DNA from: Corynebacterium zhongnanshanii
GTDB taxonomy: Bacteria; Actinomycetota; Actinomycetes; Mycobacteriales; Mycobacteriaceae
NCBI RefSeq assembly: GCF_014490575.1
Contig: NZ_CP061033.1
Span: 496,001-560,000 of the forward strand
Length of the DNA stretch: 64,000 nt
Reading direction: 5' to 3'
Part shown: positions 54,577 to 64,000 of the stretch, in pieces
How the letters are laid out: each line of letters opens with the position of its first letter
Position numbering within the stretch: the first letter of the stretch is position 1
Position numbers and translations under genes: made by a program
Notes under the pieces: generated by a model
What the model was told of the DNA's origin: nothing
Databases searched by the model: none
What the model saw: only the letters and a program-made list of their open reading frames with translations

Positions 54577-55899
54577 TTAATCTCGCGCGGTTTCCACGTG
54601 CCGCACGCTAATGGCCGGCTCGTCGCGGGTGAGCGCGAGTCCCTCCCACGGCAGTGTCACGCGCTGCTGCTTGCAGTAGGCGCGGGTTTCTTCCAGGGTG
54701 GGCTGGCCGTCCACGATCTCCCCATCGCGAATGAGCGGGACCGTCAGCGGGTAGGCGTTCAGCATTCCCGTGTCCGGGACGGCGCTTCCGATGGGGTAGG
54801 TGATTTCCTCCACGGCCGTGCCGGTGGATCGGGTGGCGCGGATGGCTGCCTTGGCGCCGCCGACCGACTTCTTCCCACGGGAACGCTTCATGACGTGGTG
54901 GCCGTCCACTTCGACCAGCTTGTAGACCAGGCCCGCCGTGGGTGCGCCTGAGCCTGTGACCACGGATGTTCCGACGCCGAAGATGTCCACGGGTTCCGAC
55001 CGCAGGGCGGCGATGGCGAATTCATCCAGGTCGCTGGAGACCACAATCTTGGTGTTCTTCGCACCCAACGAATCCAGCTGTGCGCGCACCTGTCCGGACA
55101 ACACCCCAAGGTCACCGGAGTCAATGCGCACCGCTCCCAAATTCGGTCCCGCGACCTCCACGGCGGTCTGCACGCCCTGGGTGATGTCGAAGGTATCCAC
55201 CAGAAGCGTGGTGTCCGTGCCGAGGGCATCTACCTGCGCTTGGAACGCGGCCCGTTCATTGGGCGTGCCGTCCTCGTTGACATGGAGCAACGTCCAGGCG
55301 TGGGCGGCAGTGCCGGAGGTGGGAATGCCGTAGCGATAGCCGGCCTCGAGGTTGGAGGTCGCGTCGAACCCTGCGACGTAGGTGGCGCGTGCCGCCGTGA
55401 CGGCGGAGTATTCGTGGGTACGCCGCGAGCCCATTTCGATAATCATCCGCCCTTCCGCGGCGGACACCATGCGGGATGCCGCAGATGCCACCGCGGAATC
55501 AGAGTTCAGGATCGAGAGGATCACGGTCTCCAGGATCACGCCCTCACCGAAGGTGGAGCGGATGGTGAGGATCGGGGATTGAGGGAAGTACAGCTCGCCC
55601 TCACGGAACCCATCCACCTGCCCGGTGAAGCGGTAGGAGCGCAGATATTCCAGGGTCTCCGGGCGGAGGAAATCCAGCTTTTCTAGCTGCTCCTCAGTGA
55701 AGCGGAAGTTCTTGATCGCCTCCAGGACGCGGGCGGTGCCCGCCACCACTCCGTAGCGGCGCTCGTTGGGAAGCCTGCGGGTAAACACTTCGAAGGCGCA
55801 CTGCCTATCGACCGTTCCGTCCAGGATGGCAGCTTCCAGCATGGTGAGCTCATACATATCGGTCAGTAGAGCTGTTGATCTAGTAGTCACCTCGCCCAT
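54577..55899 (-). CDS. pncB: Nicotinate phosphoribosyltransferase
   Basis: The 440-residue enzyme starts [13 protein letters not shown] and shows the phosphorylated-histidine segment [40 protein letters not shown] and [14 protein letters not shown], the NAPRTase signature set. It makes nicotinate mononucleotide from nicotinate, entering NAD synthesis that ends at NadE. The ATG at 55899 (MGEVTT) is taken as start. It diverges from clpS by 64 bp and precedes dinG, the order also known from M. tuberculosis. Confidence 0.96.
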   Translation of the reverse strand: MGEVTTRSTALLTDMYELTMLEAAILDGTVDRQCAFEVFTRRLPNERRYGVVAGTARVLEAIKNFRFTEEQLEKLDFLRPETLEYLRSYRFTGQVDGFREGELYFPQSPILTIRSTFGEGVILETVILSILNSDSAVASAASRMVSAAEGRMIIEMGSRRTHEYSAVTAARATYVAGFDATSNLEAGYRYGIPTSGTAAHAWTLLHVNEDGTPNERAAFQAQVDALGTDTTLLVDTFDITQGVQTAVEVAGPNLGAVRIDSGDLGVLSGQVRAQLDSLGAKNTKIVVSSDLDEFAIAALRSEPVDIFGVGTSVVTGSGAPTAGLVYKLVEVDGHHVMKRSRGKKSVGGAKAAIRATRSTGTAVEEITYPIGSAVPDTGMLNAYPLTVPLIRDGEIVDGQPTLEETRAYCKQQRVTLPWEGLALTRDEPAISVRHVETARD

Positions 55900-55963
55900 G
55901 GTAGTCCATAGCATCTACAGGGCATCACCCCATCGGCAGCGCATTGTCGGTATTCTGGGTTTC

Positions 55964-56269
55964 ATGACTTCACCCGCTGCCCCTTCCGCAACCCCTGTGG
56001 CGGAGAAGCTTCCCGAGACCGCCACAGAAGCGAATCTCCCATGGATGTGCATCTGCTGGGATGATCCCGTCAACCTCATGAGCTACGTGACCTATGTCTT
56101 CCAGACCGTGCTGGGATACTCACGCAAGCGAGCCACCGAACTGATGATGGAGGTCCACACCCAAGGCAAGGCTGTGGTGAGCTCTGGAGAGCGGGACAAG
56201 GTGGAAGCCGATGTGAAGAAACTGCAGACCGCAGGGCTGTGGGCCACGATGGAACAGTCCCAGGGCTAA
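55964..56269 (+). CDS. clpS: ATP-dependent Clp protease adaptor ClpS
   Basis: The 101-residue adaptor has the N-end-rule pocket features [40 protein letters not shown] and the LWATMEQ end. ClpS delivers N-degron proteins to ClpAP/ClpCP. The ATG at 55964 follows TATTCT (55951-55956) by seven bases with no ribosome site, so the mRNA may be leaderless. It leads a likely operon clpS-DUF2017-P1 peptidase-rhomboid-murI. Confidence 0.94.
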   Translation: MTSPAAPSATPVAEKLPETATEANLPWMCICWDDPVNLMSYVTYVFQTVLGYSRKRATELMMEVHTQGKAVVSSGERDKVEADVKKLQTAGLWATMEQSQG

Positions 56270-56319
56270 CACGAAGGCGCACTCACGGCTAACCACGAAA
56301 GGACTGGTGAACTCTCCCC

Positions 56320-56889
56320 ATGCAGCCATGGACGAAGAAAAACAGCCTGCTGAAAGGCACTCGCTTCCTCACCGTGTTGGAGCCTTTGGAGCGAGAGATG
56401 CTGGGGGACTCCGCCGCCTCCGTGTCCGACAAGCTCATGGAGCGCGTGCGCACCGCCCCGAAGGATGAATTGTCGGAGCTCACGGGCATGCCCTCCGGCC
56501 ATGCCGAACCCCCGGCGGACCCAGGGCTCGCCCGCCTGCTGCCGGACTTCTTCCGGGATGGCGCAGAGCAGATCGACGGCGATGCCAGCCTCACCCGCCA
56601 GCTCAACGAGACGGACATCATCCGGGGAAAGCTCAGCAATCTGCGCTACCTCATTGACTATCTGGGCCCCAACGGCTCCGTGAATATCTCTCTGACACAG
56701 GAGGAAGTCCAGCCGTGGCTGGCGGGCCTGACGGATATTCGCCTCTACCACACCGCGCAGCTGGAGGAGTTCCGCGAGGAGCTGGGCGAAGATTCCAACC
56801 AGGTGCAGGCCGCTCAGAATTACCTGGACTGGCTGGGTTTCCACCAAGACAGCCTGCTGACCGCACTGATGGGGGATCTGGGTGTATAG
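56320..56889 (+). CDS. DUF2017 protein
   Basis: The 189-residue protein has the DUF2017 pattern: FLTVLEPLEREMLGD, PGLARLLPDFFRDG, and the C-terminal YLDWLGFHQDSLLTAL. The family is actinobacterial and always sits behind clpS; its function is unknown. It contains no membrane span. It lies 50 bp after clpS and 21 bp before the P1 peptidase. Confidence 0.88.
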   Translation: MQPWTKKNSLLKGTRFLTVLEPLEREMLGDSAASVSDKLMERVRTAPKDELSELTGMPSGHAEPPADPGLARLLPDFFRDGAEQIDGDASLTRQLNETDIIRGKLSNLRYLIDYLGPNGSVNISLTQEEVQPWLAGLTDIRLYHTAQLEEFREELGEDSNQVQAAQNYLDWLGFHQDSLLTALMGDLGV

Positions 56890-56910
56890 CCCGCGGAGAG
56901 GCACACGCGT

Positions 56911-58065
56911 ATGAGCACTGAACTGTTCGGGTGCCGCCCCGGTACCACCAACTCCCTCATGGACGTGGAGGGGCTGGGCGTGGGCCACGCGGTGTGCGAG
57001 GACGAGCAGGGGGACTCCGGCACCACGGTGATTGTCGCGCCGGGCGGTGCCGTCGCCGGTGTGGACGTGCGGGGTGGCGGACCCGGTACCCGGGAAACCG
57101 ACCTGCTGGAGCCGCACAACACGGTGCAGGCCGTCCATGCGATTGCCCTGTCGGGCGGGTCTGCCTTTGGGCTGGACGCGGCCGGCGGGGTCATGCGCTG
57201 CCTGGAGAGCCGCGGCATCGGATTCCCCGTCCTGGGCGACCATGCCCCGGACAAAATTGTGCCGATCGTGCCCTCTGCTGTGATCTTTGACCTCCTGCTG
57301 GGCCGGTGGGATTCCAGACCCGACGCCGGCACTGGGGCCCTCGCGGCCCAGCGTGCCCTGGCGGCATACGCAGGCAAGGCTATAGAGTCCGCGACCGTCT
57401 CGGGGAACGTGGGCGCTGGCCTTGCGGCCTCCGCCGGAGCGCTTAAGGGAGGTTTCGGCCAGGCCAGCGCGACTTTCCCGGAGGGCAGCCCCTTGGCCGG
57501 CGTGACCATCGCGGCGGGTGTGGTGGCCAACCCGCAGGGGGCTGTTATTGATCCGAGGAGCGGGCAATTGTGGGGCTCGGCGTCGGTATTTTCGGGGGAG
57601 ATGGATACCCCGCAGGTATCGTGCGACGCGGCAGAGGCACTGCGCGGCATGAACATCCTGGGCACGAAGATCACGCCACAGATGCTGGATACGCCGCAGC
57701 TCAACACCACAATCGGCGTGATTGCGACGAACGCCACACTCACGAAAGCGCAGTGCACGCGGCTGGCGATGAGCGGCCACGACGGGCTGGCGCGCGCGAT
57801 CCGCCCAGCCCACATGCCGATGGATGGCGACACCCTGTTCACCCTGGCGACCGGGCACACGGATGTGGCCGTGGACCCGGTGGCGCTCAGCATGCTGACC
57901 GCCGCCAGCGCGAACGTGGTAGAACGGGCGATTGTGCACGCAGTCCTGGCCGCAGACTCCGCCTTTGGAGTTCCCAGCTACCGGGACGTGCTGGCCAACC
58001 CCTCGGGCCTCGCATCGAATTCCGCACTAGACACAACAGATCGGACCTCAAGAACCACCCCATGA
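56911..58065 (+). CDS. P1-family (DmpA-like) aminopeptidase
   Basis: The 384-residue protein has the P1/S58 layout: TNSLMDVEGLGVGHAV, GGAVAGVDVRGGGPGTRETDL, GGSAFGLDAAGGVMRCLE and the likely self-cleavage site in LNTTIGVIATNATLTK, where a Thr would become the N-terminal nucleophile after processing into two chains (family knowledge). Substrates of actinobacterial members are mostly unknown. Its stop overlaps the rhomboid start (ATGA). In M. tuberculosis the mec-cysO-cysM genes lie between these two; they are missing here. Confidence 0.87.
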   Translation: MSTELFGCRPGTTNSLMDVEGLGVGHAVCEDEQGDSGTTVIVAPGGAVAGVDVRGGGPGTRETDLLEPHNTVQAVHAIALSGGSAFGLDAAGGVMRCLESRGIGFPVLGDHAPDKIVPIVPSAVIFDLLLGRWDSRPDAGTGALAAQRALAAYAGKAIESATVSGNVGAGLAASAGALKGGFGQASATFPEGSPLAGVTIAAGVVANPQGAVIDPRSGQLWGSASVFSGEMDTPQVSCDAAEALRGMNILGTKITPQMLDTPQLNTTIGVIATNATLTKAQCTRLAMSGHDGLARAIRPAHMPMDGDTLFTLATGHTDVAVDPVALSMLTAASANVVERAIVHAVLAADSAFGVPSYRDVLANPSGLASNSALDTTDRTSRTTP

Positions 58066-58721
58066 CTAGAACTTTCTCCGCAGTGATGTCCTCCATCGCG
58101 TTCCTGACTGTCCTTTGGATTGTCCAGATCGTGAACGTGTACATGGGAGGCTACCTCACGAACTTCGGTGTTCACCCGCGCGATCCCTATGGGCTCATCG
58201 GGATTCCGCTCGCCCCGTTTATCCACGGCAGTTGGGAACACCTCATCGCCAACACCTCCATCGCCTGGGCCTTAGTGTTCCTGGTGGCCTTGAGCGGCCG
58301 CGCGGTGCTGTGGCGAGCCTCCACCATTATTGTGCTGGTCTCCGGGTTGGGCACCTGGGTGGTGGCAAGCCCGCTGACCGTGCACGTGGGTGCCTCGGGC
58401 CTGATCTTCGGATGGGTGACGTTCCTGATCTTCCAAGGCTGGTACTCGCGCAGCATCCTGCAGATGCTGCTGGGGGTTGTGGTGGTGTTTGCCTACGGAG
58501 GTGTGCTGTGGGGAGTCTTTCCCACCACGATGGGAGTGAGCTGGCAGATGCACCTGTTCGGCGCCATCGGTGGAGTGATCGCCGCGCGCAGCGTGGGGCA
58601 GGACATGCGCCGCAACCGGCAGGTCATGAAGCGCAGGCAGCGGATGCAGCGGGCGCCGTATCAGGATGCTCCGCTGTACGGATCGGCTGGCCCTGGTAAC
58701 CGGCCGTGGGGAGGCCGCTGA
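58062..58721 (+). CDS. Rhomboid-family intramembrane serine protease
   Basis: The 219-residue protein has six spans. Catalytic S112 lies in [11 protein letters not shown] (G-x-S-G) and H164 in [12 protein letters not shown]55, H60 and N64 in [13 protein letters not shown] match the second-span signature. Rhomboids cut transmembrane segments of other proteins; the substrate is unknown. A hydrophilic Arg-rich tail follows the last span. The ATG overlaps the P1 peptidase stop by four bases and its TGA shares a base with the murI ATG, so translation is coupled. Confidence 0.93.
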   Translation: MTRTFSAVMSSIAFLTVLWIVQIVNVYMGGYLTNFGVHPRDPYGLIGIPLAPFIHGSWEHLIANTSIAWALVFLVALSGRAVLWRASTIIVLVSGLGTWVVASPLTVHVGASGLIFGWVTFLIFQGWYSRSILQMLLGVVVVFAYGGVLWGVFPTTMGVSWQMHLFGAIGGVIAARSVGQDMRRNRQVMKRRQRMQRAPYQDAPLYGSAGPGNRPWGGR

Positions 58722-59596
58722 TGGCGGGCACACGCGACAATTGGCAGGGCGAGAGCCAGCACGGAGATAACCAGCACGGAGACAACAGGCCGATCGGAGT
58801 GTTCGACTCCGGAGTGGGAGGCCTGACCGTGGCGCGCACCATCGCTGACCTCCTGCCACACGAAAACCTCACCTACATCGGGGACACGGAAAACTCACCC
58901 TATGGCGATAAGCCGCAGGAGCTCGTCCGGCACCTCTCCCTCAACATCGCCCACGAACTCGCCGACCGCGGATGCAAAATGATCGTCATCGCCTGCAACA
59001 CCGCCACCGCCGCCAGCTTCCACGACGTGCGCGAGCAACTGGACATACCCGTTGTTGAGGTTATTACGCCGGCGGTACGCAGGGCCGTGTCGGCGTCGAA
59101 AAATAATAAGGTAGGAGTGATCGCCACACAGGGTACGGTGAGCAGCCACGCCTACCGCGACATGTTTCAGAAACTCTCCGCGGTGGACGTGGTGGAGCAG
59201 GCCTGCCCGCAGTTCGTCCCGTTCGTGGAACGGGGAATCACCGCCGGGCGGCAGATCATGGGCTTGGCGGAGAACTACCTGCAGCCGCTGAAGGATCGCG
59301 GCGTGGACACGGTGGTGCTGGGCTGCACACACTACCCGCTGCTGGCCGGCGTGGTGCAGCTGGTCATGGGAGATAACGTAACCCTGGTGAATTCCGCGGA
59401 GGAAACGGCAAAGACGGTGTTCCGAACGCTCAGCGAACGGGACATGCTGGCCACAGAGGGCAATGTTCGGCATCTGAGTTTTGAATCAACGGGAGATCCG
59501 CAACGTTTCGCGAACCTCGCCACGCGTTTTCTGGGGCCGGGAATTAGTTCGGTCTCTCACATTCCGGAGTCATTTTTAACTTTTAGACAGCGATAG
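58721..59596 (+). CDS. murI: Glutamate racemase
   Basis: The 291-residue racemase has [14 protein letters not shown], catalytic C92 in VIACNTATA and C202 in [11 protein letters not shown], with the SPYGDK loop. It supplies D-glutamate for peptidoglycan. The N-terminus has about 23 extra polar residues with a repeated QHGDN (positions about 13-22), coded by a near-perfect DNA duplication. The start ATG at 58721 shares its A with the rhomboid stop. Confidence 0.97.
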   Translation: MAGTRDNWQGESQHGDNQHGDNRPIGVFDSGVGGLTVARTIADLLPHENLTYIGDTENSPYGDKPQELVRHLSLNIAHELADRGCKMIVIACNTATAASFHDVREQLDIPVVEVITPAVRRAVSASKNNKVGVIATQGTVSSHAYRDMFQKLSAVDVVEQACPQFVPFVERGITAGRQIMGLAENYLQPLKDRGVDTVVLGCTHYPLLAGVVQLVMGDNVTLVNSAEETAKTVFRTLSERDMLATEGNVRHLSFESTGDPQRFANLATRFLGPGISSVSHIPESFLTFRQR

Positions 59597-59613
59597 TGCA
59601 AGAATAGCTAGCT

Positions 59614-60411
59614 ATGGAACTCGTCGTGCTTGGTTGCTCAGGGTCCGTGCCAGGACCGGAGTCCGCTGCCTCTGGATACTTGCTGAAGAGTCCGCAGCAC
59701 AATGCCGATCTCTTGATGGATATCGGCTCAGGTGTGCTCGCGGCCATGCAACGCACAGCAGATGTAGACCCAGAAAATTGCCACGTGGTTTTTTCACATA
59801 TGCACGCCGACCATTGCTCCGATTTCCCCTCATTGATGGTGTGGCGCCGGTGGCATCCCACGGATAATTCCGAGTGCAAGCACACCCTGCTGGGGCCGAC
59901 GATGGCAGAAGGACACCTGTGCCGCATGGGCGGCGACTACCTTGACCGGCCGGACGACCTGACGGACTCCTACAGCCTGCAAGTGCACCGCACGGGCACA
60001 GGGCCCTTCGATCCCGCGACCTATCCCGTCACACAGGTGGGGGACTTCTCCGTCTATTCCGCCGAGGCCATCCACACCACGGAGGCGTACATGATGCGCG
60101 TAGAGCACGAGGGGAAGTCCGTGGTCTACACGGGCGATACCGCCTGGACGGAGTCTTTGGTTCACATCGCCCAGGGCGCGGATGTTTTGCTCGCCGAGGC
60201 AACCTGGGGAGCCACCAGCGAAGATAAGCCGGAGGGGATGCACCTATCGGGCCAGGAGGCTGGACGGGCCGCGCGCCTGGCGGGGGTAGAGAAGCTAATC
60301 CTTACACACATTCCGCCGTGGGGGGATGCGGAGGCCACGCTGGCTGCGGCGCGCTCTGAGTTTGATGGGCCGATCGCTCTGGCTGAAGCGGGCATGCGGG
60401 TGACGATCTAG
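59614..60411 (+). CDS. MBL-fold phosphodiesterase (Rv1339-like)
   Basis: The 265-residue metallo-beta-lactamase-fold enzyme has the metal motif [23 protein letters not shown] and LTHIPPW. It is the positional and sequence counterpart of M. tuberculosis Rv1339, reported as an atypical cyclic-nucleotide phosphodiesterase; RNase Z-like activity is the alternative. The ATG at 59614 lies 17 bp after murI, suggesting one transcript. Confidence 0.82.
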   Translation: MELVVLGCSGSVPGPESAASGYLLKSPQHNADLLMDIGSGVLAAMQRTADVDPENCHVVFSHMHADHCSDFPSLMVWRRWHPTDNSECKHTLLGPTMAEGHLCRMGGDYLDRPDDLTDSYSLQVHRTGTGPFDPATYPVTQVGDFSVYSAEAIHTTEAYMMRVEHEGKSVVYTGDTAWTESLVHIAQGADVLLAEATWGATSEDKPEGMHLSGQEAGRAARLAGVEKLILTHIPPWGDAEATLAAARSEFDGPIALAEAGMRVTI

Positions 60412-60475
60412 CGTACTGCGTTGTATCGTGCCGCGCGCCTGCGCTGTGTCTGTGCAGGGGGCTACACTAGAGGGC

Positions 60476-61249
60476 ATGTCTACACCTTCTCATTCTGACG
60501 TCACACGCGCCGATGGCCGTGCCACCCATGAGCTCCGCCCAGTCAAAATCACCCGGGGTTTCACCACCAACCCTGCGGGAAGCGTGTTGGTGGAGTTCGG
60601 TAACACGCGAGTGATGTGCACCGCCAGCGTGAAGGAGGGGGTGCCGCGCTTCAAGAAGGATTCCGGTGAAGGCTGGCTGACCGCCGAGTACTCCATGCTG
60701 CCAAGCTCCACCCACGAGCGTATGCCCCGCGAGTCCATGAAGGGCAAAGTCAAGGGCCGCACGCACGAGATCTCCCGATTGGTGGGCCGGGCGTTGCGCG
60801 CCGCCGTGGACTTAAGCCAATTGGGCGAAAACACCGTGGAGATCGATTGCGACGTCCTGCAGGCCGACGGAGGCACGCGCACTGCAGCCATTACAGGTGC
60901 TTATGTTGCGCTGGCCGACGCCCTAGCGGTCTTAGAACAACGCGGTGTTGTTCCCGGACAGCCGCTGCGCGCGCCTGTTGCCGCTGTGAGCGTGGGCATC
61001 ATCGACGGTGTGCCGTGCGTGGACCTGCCGTACGAGGAGGATTCCCGCGCGGATGTGGATATGAACGTCGTGATGACCGAGCAGGGACATTTTGTGGAGA
61101 TCCAGGGCACCGGCGAGCATGCTGAGTTCTCCCGTGCTGAGCTGGGGGAGATGCTGGACCTGGCGGAGGGGGCGTTGCGTCAGCTCATTGATCTGCAGAA
61201 TGAAGTGCTCTCCCAGCCACTGCCCACCGCTTCTACGCGAGCTCGCTAG
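60476..61249 (+). CDS. rph: Ribonuclease PH
   Basis: The 257-residue phosphorolytic exonuclease has the RNase PH features [70 protein letters not shown] and DMNVVMT. It trims tRNA 3' tails. TACACT (60463-60468) ends seven bases before the ATG at 60476 and there is no ribosome site, so the message is probably leaderless. rdgB follows after 14 bp. Confidence 0.97.
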   Translation: MSTPSHSDVTRADGRATHELRPVKITRGFTTNPAGSVLVEFGNTRVMCTASVKEGVPRFKKDSGEGWLTAEYSMLPSSTHERMPRESMKGKVKGRTHEISRLVGRALRAAVDLSQLGENTVEIDCDVLQADGGTRTAAITGAYVALADALAVLEQRGVVPGQPLRAPVAAVSVGIIDGVPCVDLPYEEDSRADVDMNVVMTEQGHFVEIQGTGEHAEFSRAELGEMLDLAEGALRQLIDLQNEVLSQPLPTASTRAR

Positions 61250-61263
61250 GAGGCTGATCGGGC

Positions 61264-61899
61264 ATGAAGGTTTTAGTGGCATCACGGAATGCAAAGAAGC
61301 TTAAAGAACTCCAGCGCGTGCTGCAGGCGGCGGATGTTCAGGGGATTGAGCTGGTGAGCTTGGCGGATATTGATGAGTACCCGGAGTCCCCGGAAACGGG
61401 AGCTACGTTCGTGGCTAATGCTCAGATTAAGACGCAGGATGGTGTGCGTTACGCGGGCCTTCCCACTATTGCGGATGATTCGGGGATCCGGGTGGACCGG
61501 CTGAATGGCATGCCGGGTGTGCTCTCGGCGCGTTGGTCGGGAACCCACGGGGATGACGCGGCGAATAACGCGCTTCTGCTGGCGCAATTGAAGGACTTCA
61601 CGGATCCTGAGGAACGTGGCGCACAGTTTGTCTCTGCGTGTGTTTTGCAGCTGCCGGCAGACCTTGCCGAGCAGACCGGCATGCAGGAGGTCTATGCCGT
61701 GGAAGGTGTGTGGGAGGGCTCCCTCTTGATGGAGGAACAGGGCGCGGGTGGATTCGGCTACGATCCGCTGTTCAGCCCAGTGGAGGAGCCCGGCCGCTCA
61801 GCTGCAGAGTTGAGCCCAGAGCGCAAGGACGAGCTATCCCATCGAGGAAAGGCGCTGGCGCAACTGGTGGAGCCTCTGCGTCGGCTGGCACAGCATTGA
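61264..61899 (+). CDS. rdgB: Non-canonical purine NTP pyrophosphatase (ITPase/XTPase)
   Basis: The 211-residue HAM1-family enzyme has MKVLVASRNAKKLKELQ, the SPETGATFVANAQIK segment, ADDSGIRVDRLNGMPG, GGFGYDPLF and the C-terminal SHRGKAL. It hydrolyses dITP/XTP to keep deaminated purines out of DNA. GAGG lies ten bases before the ATG. It pairs with rph in one transcript, as in mycobacteria. Confidence 0.97.
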   Translation: MKVLVASRNAKKLKELQRVLQAADVQGIELVSLADIDEYPESPETGATFVANAQIKTQDGVRYAGLPTIADDSGIRVDRLNGMPGVLSARWSGTHGDDAANNALLLAQLKDFTDPEERGAQFVSACVLQLPADLAEQTGMQEVYAVEGVWEGSLLMEEQGAGGFGYDPLFSPVEEPGRSAAELSPERKDELSHRGKALAQLVEPLRRLAQH

Positions 61900-61988
61900 C
61901 ATCGCCGACAACGCTCAATCGTTTGTCAATGTTTTCGTGTTCGCCCGCGTTGTAGCGTAGGCCCGCAGCTCAACAGAAGAAAAAGGAT

Positions 61989-63341
61989 ATGAACCCCACA
62001 GAGGTCAGCCCCGCTGACATCATCAATGAAGCACGTACGGATCTGACGTGGATGGAGGATGTGTATAAGCACTTCCACCGCTATCCAGAGCTCTCCGGAG
62101 CCGAGGAAAAAACCGCTGCCCGGATTCTGGAAGAGCTCCAGCGCTTCCCGGACTGGGAGGTGACCAGCACCATCGGCGGTTATGGCATCACCGCGGTGCG
62201 TCGCAATGGTGACGGTCCCGCCGTGCTCATGCGCGCCGATTTTGATGGGTTGCCCGTGGCGGAGAACACGGACGTGGACTACAAATCCCAGCATTCCCAG
62301 TTGAATGCTCTGGGGCAGCGGGTGCCGACCATGCATGCGTGTGGGCACGATCACCACACCACCAGCTTGTTGGGCGCCATGGCCTTGCTAGAGGATTCAG
62401 CCGATCGATGGACGGGAACGGTCATTGCACTGTTCCAACCGGCTGAGGAATTATCGGTGGGTGCCTTCCGCATGGTGGGCGATGGTCTGGCGCAGAAGAT
62501 CCCGAAGCCAGACGTCTGCCTCACCCAGCACATCATCGCCGGGCCAGCCGGGAAGATCTTTAGTGCGGCGGGTCCCGTGATGACGTCCTCCACCACGATT
62601 GAGATCACCTTGTTCGGACGCGGGGCGCATGCCTCCATGCCACACCGTTCGGTGGATCCCGTGGTGCTGGCGGCATCGACGATCATGCGGCTGCAAACCA
62701 TCGTGTCCCGAGAGGTGCCACCGGATAAGTTCGCAGTGATTACGGTGGCCTCCGTGGAGGCCGGCAAGGCCAACAACGTGATCCCGGACTCGGCAAAGAT
62801 CAGCTTGTCCTGCCGTTTCTATGATGAAGAGTTGCGCCTCAAGTGCATCGAGGCGATCAAGCGCATTGTTCGTGCGGAAGTTGCTGCGGCCGGCGCGGAA
62901 CGCGAACCGGAGTTTAAGTTTGTTGGATTGTTGGGGGCGACCAACAATTCCGATACGGTGTTTCGCACCATTCGCCCTCATTTCGATGAGGTGTTCGGTG
63001 AGGATTCTGAGGACATGGAGCCGTGGACGGCCTCAGAGGATTTCTCCGTGATCCCTAAACACTTCGGGGTTCCGTACCTGTTGTGGACGGTCGGCATTAC
63101 TCCGCGAGCGAAGTGGCAGCGTGCACAGGCCGCGGGCCGGCTGGATATTGATATTCCTACGAACCACAACCCGGCGTTTTTGCCGGAGCTCTCCACCCTC
63201 GAGGTGGGGGCCCGTGCGGCAGCGACGGGCATTCTGGCGTGCTTGGGTGCGCAGTGGGCGCCTGGTGAGGACACCACGCAGGGTGGACCGACCGCCGCGG
63301 AAATTGATGCGGTAGCTGTGGAAACGGCCCCGGCCGACTAA
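61989..63341 (+). CDS. M20-family amidohydrolase/aminoacylase
   Basis: The 450-residue metallopeptidase has the metal motif MHACGHDHHTT, QPAEELSVG and GRGAHASMPH in the dimerisation lid, plus TIVSREVPPDKFAVITVASVEAGKANNVIPD. This set, especially VCLTQH and LQTIVSREV, resembles the corynebacterial N-acyl-glutamine aminoacylase that frees odour acids from skin conjugates, besides general hippurate hydrolases. It starts 90 bp after rdgB and is transcribed alone. The substrate is a guess. Confidence 0.82.
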   Translation: MNPTEVSPADIINEARTDLTWMEDVYKHFHRYPELSGAEEKTAARILEELQRFPDWEVTSTIGGYGITAVRRNGDGPAVLMRADFDGLPVAENTDVDYKSQHSQLNALGQRVPTMHACGHDHHTTSLLGAMALLEDSADRWTGTVIALFQPAEELSVGAFRMVGDGLAQKIPKPDVCLTQHIIAGPAGKIFSAAGPVMTSSTTIEITLFGRGAHASMPHRSVDPVVLAASTIMRLQTIVSREVPPDKFAVITVASVEAGKANNVIPDSAKISLSCRFYDEELRLKCIEAIKRIVRAEVAAAGAEREPEFKFVGLLGATNNSDTVFRTIRPHFDEVFGEDSEDMEPWTASEDFSVIPKHFGVPYLLWTVGITPRAKWQRAQAAGRLDIDIPTNHNPAFLPELSTLEVGARAAATGILACLGAQWAPGEDTTQGGPTAAEIDAVAVETAPAD

Positions 63342-63362
63342 AGATGCACCGGCTGGGTTGCC

Positions 63363-63731
63363 TTAGATATGAAAGGCGGCCTTCACTTCCTTACGACGCT
63401 TTGCCTCCACGATGAAGCTAAGGAAGGGGATCACGCCGGCCAGGATGGTGGTGATCCACTTGCCGGGTTCCCAGCGAGCCTTCGTGCCGAGATCCAGGCA
63501 GGTAATGGCGTAAATAATGAAGAACAAGCCGTGAGCCTGGCCGATGTAGGTGAACCATTCCGGGGTGTTCTCGGAGCCGAGGATCAGGTACTTGGTGATC
63601 ATTTCCGCAACCAAGATGAGGAGCCAAATACCCGTGACAATCGCGGCGATGGAATAGAACTTCAGGGACTTGGCCACGCGCTTTTGTCGTTCAGGGTGAA
63701 TGGGGTTCGCGGTCGTGCTGGTTTCGTTCAC
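63363..63731 (-). CDS. DUF3817 membrane protein
   Basis: The 122-residue protein has three spans (about 25-47, 62-80, 90-110) in the DUF3817 pattern, with LKFYSIAAIVTGIWLLILVA, YIGQAHGLFFIIYAI and WITTILAGVIPFLSFIVEAK. The function is unknown. It is the counterpart of M. tuberculosis Rv1342c, and lies 11 bp after the lprD-like gene on the same strand. It converges on the M20 gene. Confidence 0.87.
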   Translation of the reverse strand: MNETSTTANPIHPERQKRVAKSLKFYSIAAIVTGIWLLILVAEMITKYLILGSENTPEWFTYIGQAHGLFFIIYAITCLDLGTKARWEPGKWITTILAGVIPFLSFIVEAKRRKEVKAAFHI

Positions 63732-63742
63732 GTTTTTACTGC

Positions 63743-64000
63743 CTACTCGTCGAGGGAATTGTTGGGTGTGCGGTTACGGCGATTCCGGCGCCGGTCGTCC
63801 TCAAAGTCAACGGTGCTGATATGTGAGGGGCTGGCGTTGGCGAGCAGGTCCGTGGGAATTTCTCGCATGGAGTTCTTCACCTCATCGGGCACGGCAGCCT
63901 GGTCATCTCCCAGCACGCGCTCTTTCTCATAGCGGATGTACTTCCGATAGGCGACGATCAGGAGAATGCCGAACACAGGCCATTGGATGGCATAGCCGAG
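63743..64000 (-). CDS. LprD-like membrane protein (partial, N-terminus off the window)
   Basis: The minus strand is open from the window edge: LGYAIQWPVFGILLIVAYRK, then YIRYEKERV and a polar, Arg-rich C-terminus ending TPNNSLDE. The YAxQWPxF...YRKxxRYE core is typical of M. tuberculosis LprD (Rv1343c), and the position next to DUF3817 agrees. The likely start lies outside the window; an internal GTG at 63976 is probably not used. The function is unknown. Confidence 0.75.
   Translation of the reverse strand, partial: LGYAIQWPVFGILLIVAYRKYIRYEKERVLGDDQAAVPDEVKNSMREIPTDLLANASPSHISTVDFEDDRRRNRRNRTPNNSLDE

Overview
The window is a moderately GC-rich chromosomal segment of a Corynebacterium-type actinobacterium. 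The evidence is mycoredoxin, a mctC-type symporter behind a DUF485 gene, lhr next to nei2, the prfB-ftsE-ftsX-smpB-ssrA order, nrdHIE with ferritin and nrdF, a tmRNA tag AENTQRDYALAA, and a right-hand block in the order known from Mycobacterium (dinG, pncB, clpS, DUF2017, P1 peptidase, rhomboid, murI, Rv1339-like, rph, rdgB, DUF3817, lprD). The species cannot be fixed from the sequence alone.

Layout. 1-5.3 kb is an accessory segment on the 3' side of a tRNA-Arg(CCT): a cut-off type I methyltransferase (hsdM), mycoredoxin, a TM2 protein, a Fic enzyme, a DUF3800 gene broken by a frameshift, and a complete IS481-family element with a 15-bp target duplication that reaches into the tRNA, next to a leftover right end of a second copy. 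5.4-20.8 kb is core: DUF485-mctC transport, thyA-folA, cysQ, lhr-nei2, pgi, hisN, an inositol-phosphatase paralogue, prfB. 20.8-29.3 kb holds putA, ftsEX, smpB, brnQ and tmRNA. 29.3-31.3 kb, directly after the tmRNA terminator, is a visibly more A/T-rich accessory patch: a strong promoter, a secreted 167-residue protein with a hydrophobic C-terminal half and two cysteines, and three small multi-membrane-span proteins, two of them paralogues. It looks like a bacteriocin/immunity locus and is the best candidate for something undescribed. 31.3-42 kb has tcdA-tatD-DUF1801, an NhaC-like antiporter, a flavin-binding-fold protein, an acyl-CoA ligase, alsT, a DsbA-like/VKOR pair split by tRNA-Ala(GGC), nadE and zinc-free L36. 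42-47.4 kb is the class Ib ribonucleotide reductase region (nrdHIE, ferritin, nrdF) with two NrdR-type boxes. 47.6-64 kb has ctaD, serB, a second acyl-CoA ligase and the Mycobacterium-like block.

Working together: nrdH/I/E/F, thyA/folA, rdgB, nei2, lhr and dinG cover nucleotide supply and DNA maintenance; nadE and pncB serve NAD; smpB and ssrA rescue ribosomes; the DsbA-like protein and VKOR form an oxidative folding pair; mctC, brnQ, alsT and putA take up and use organic and amino acids. Several start codons lie 7-8 nt after a -10-like hexamer, suggesting leaderless mRNAs, which are common in this lineage.
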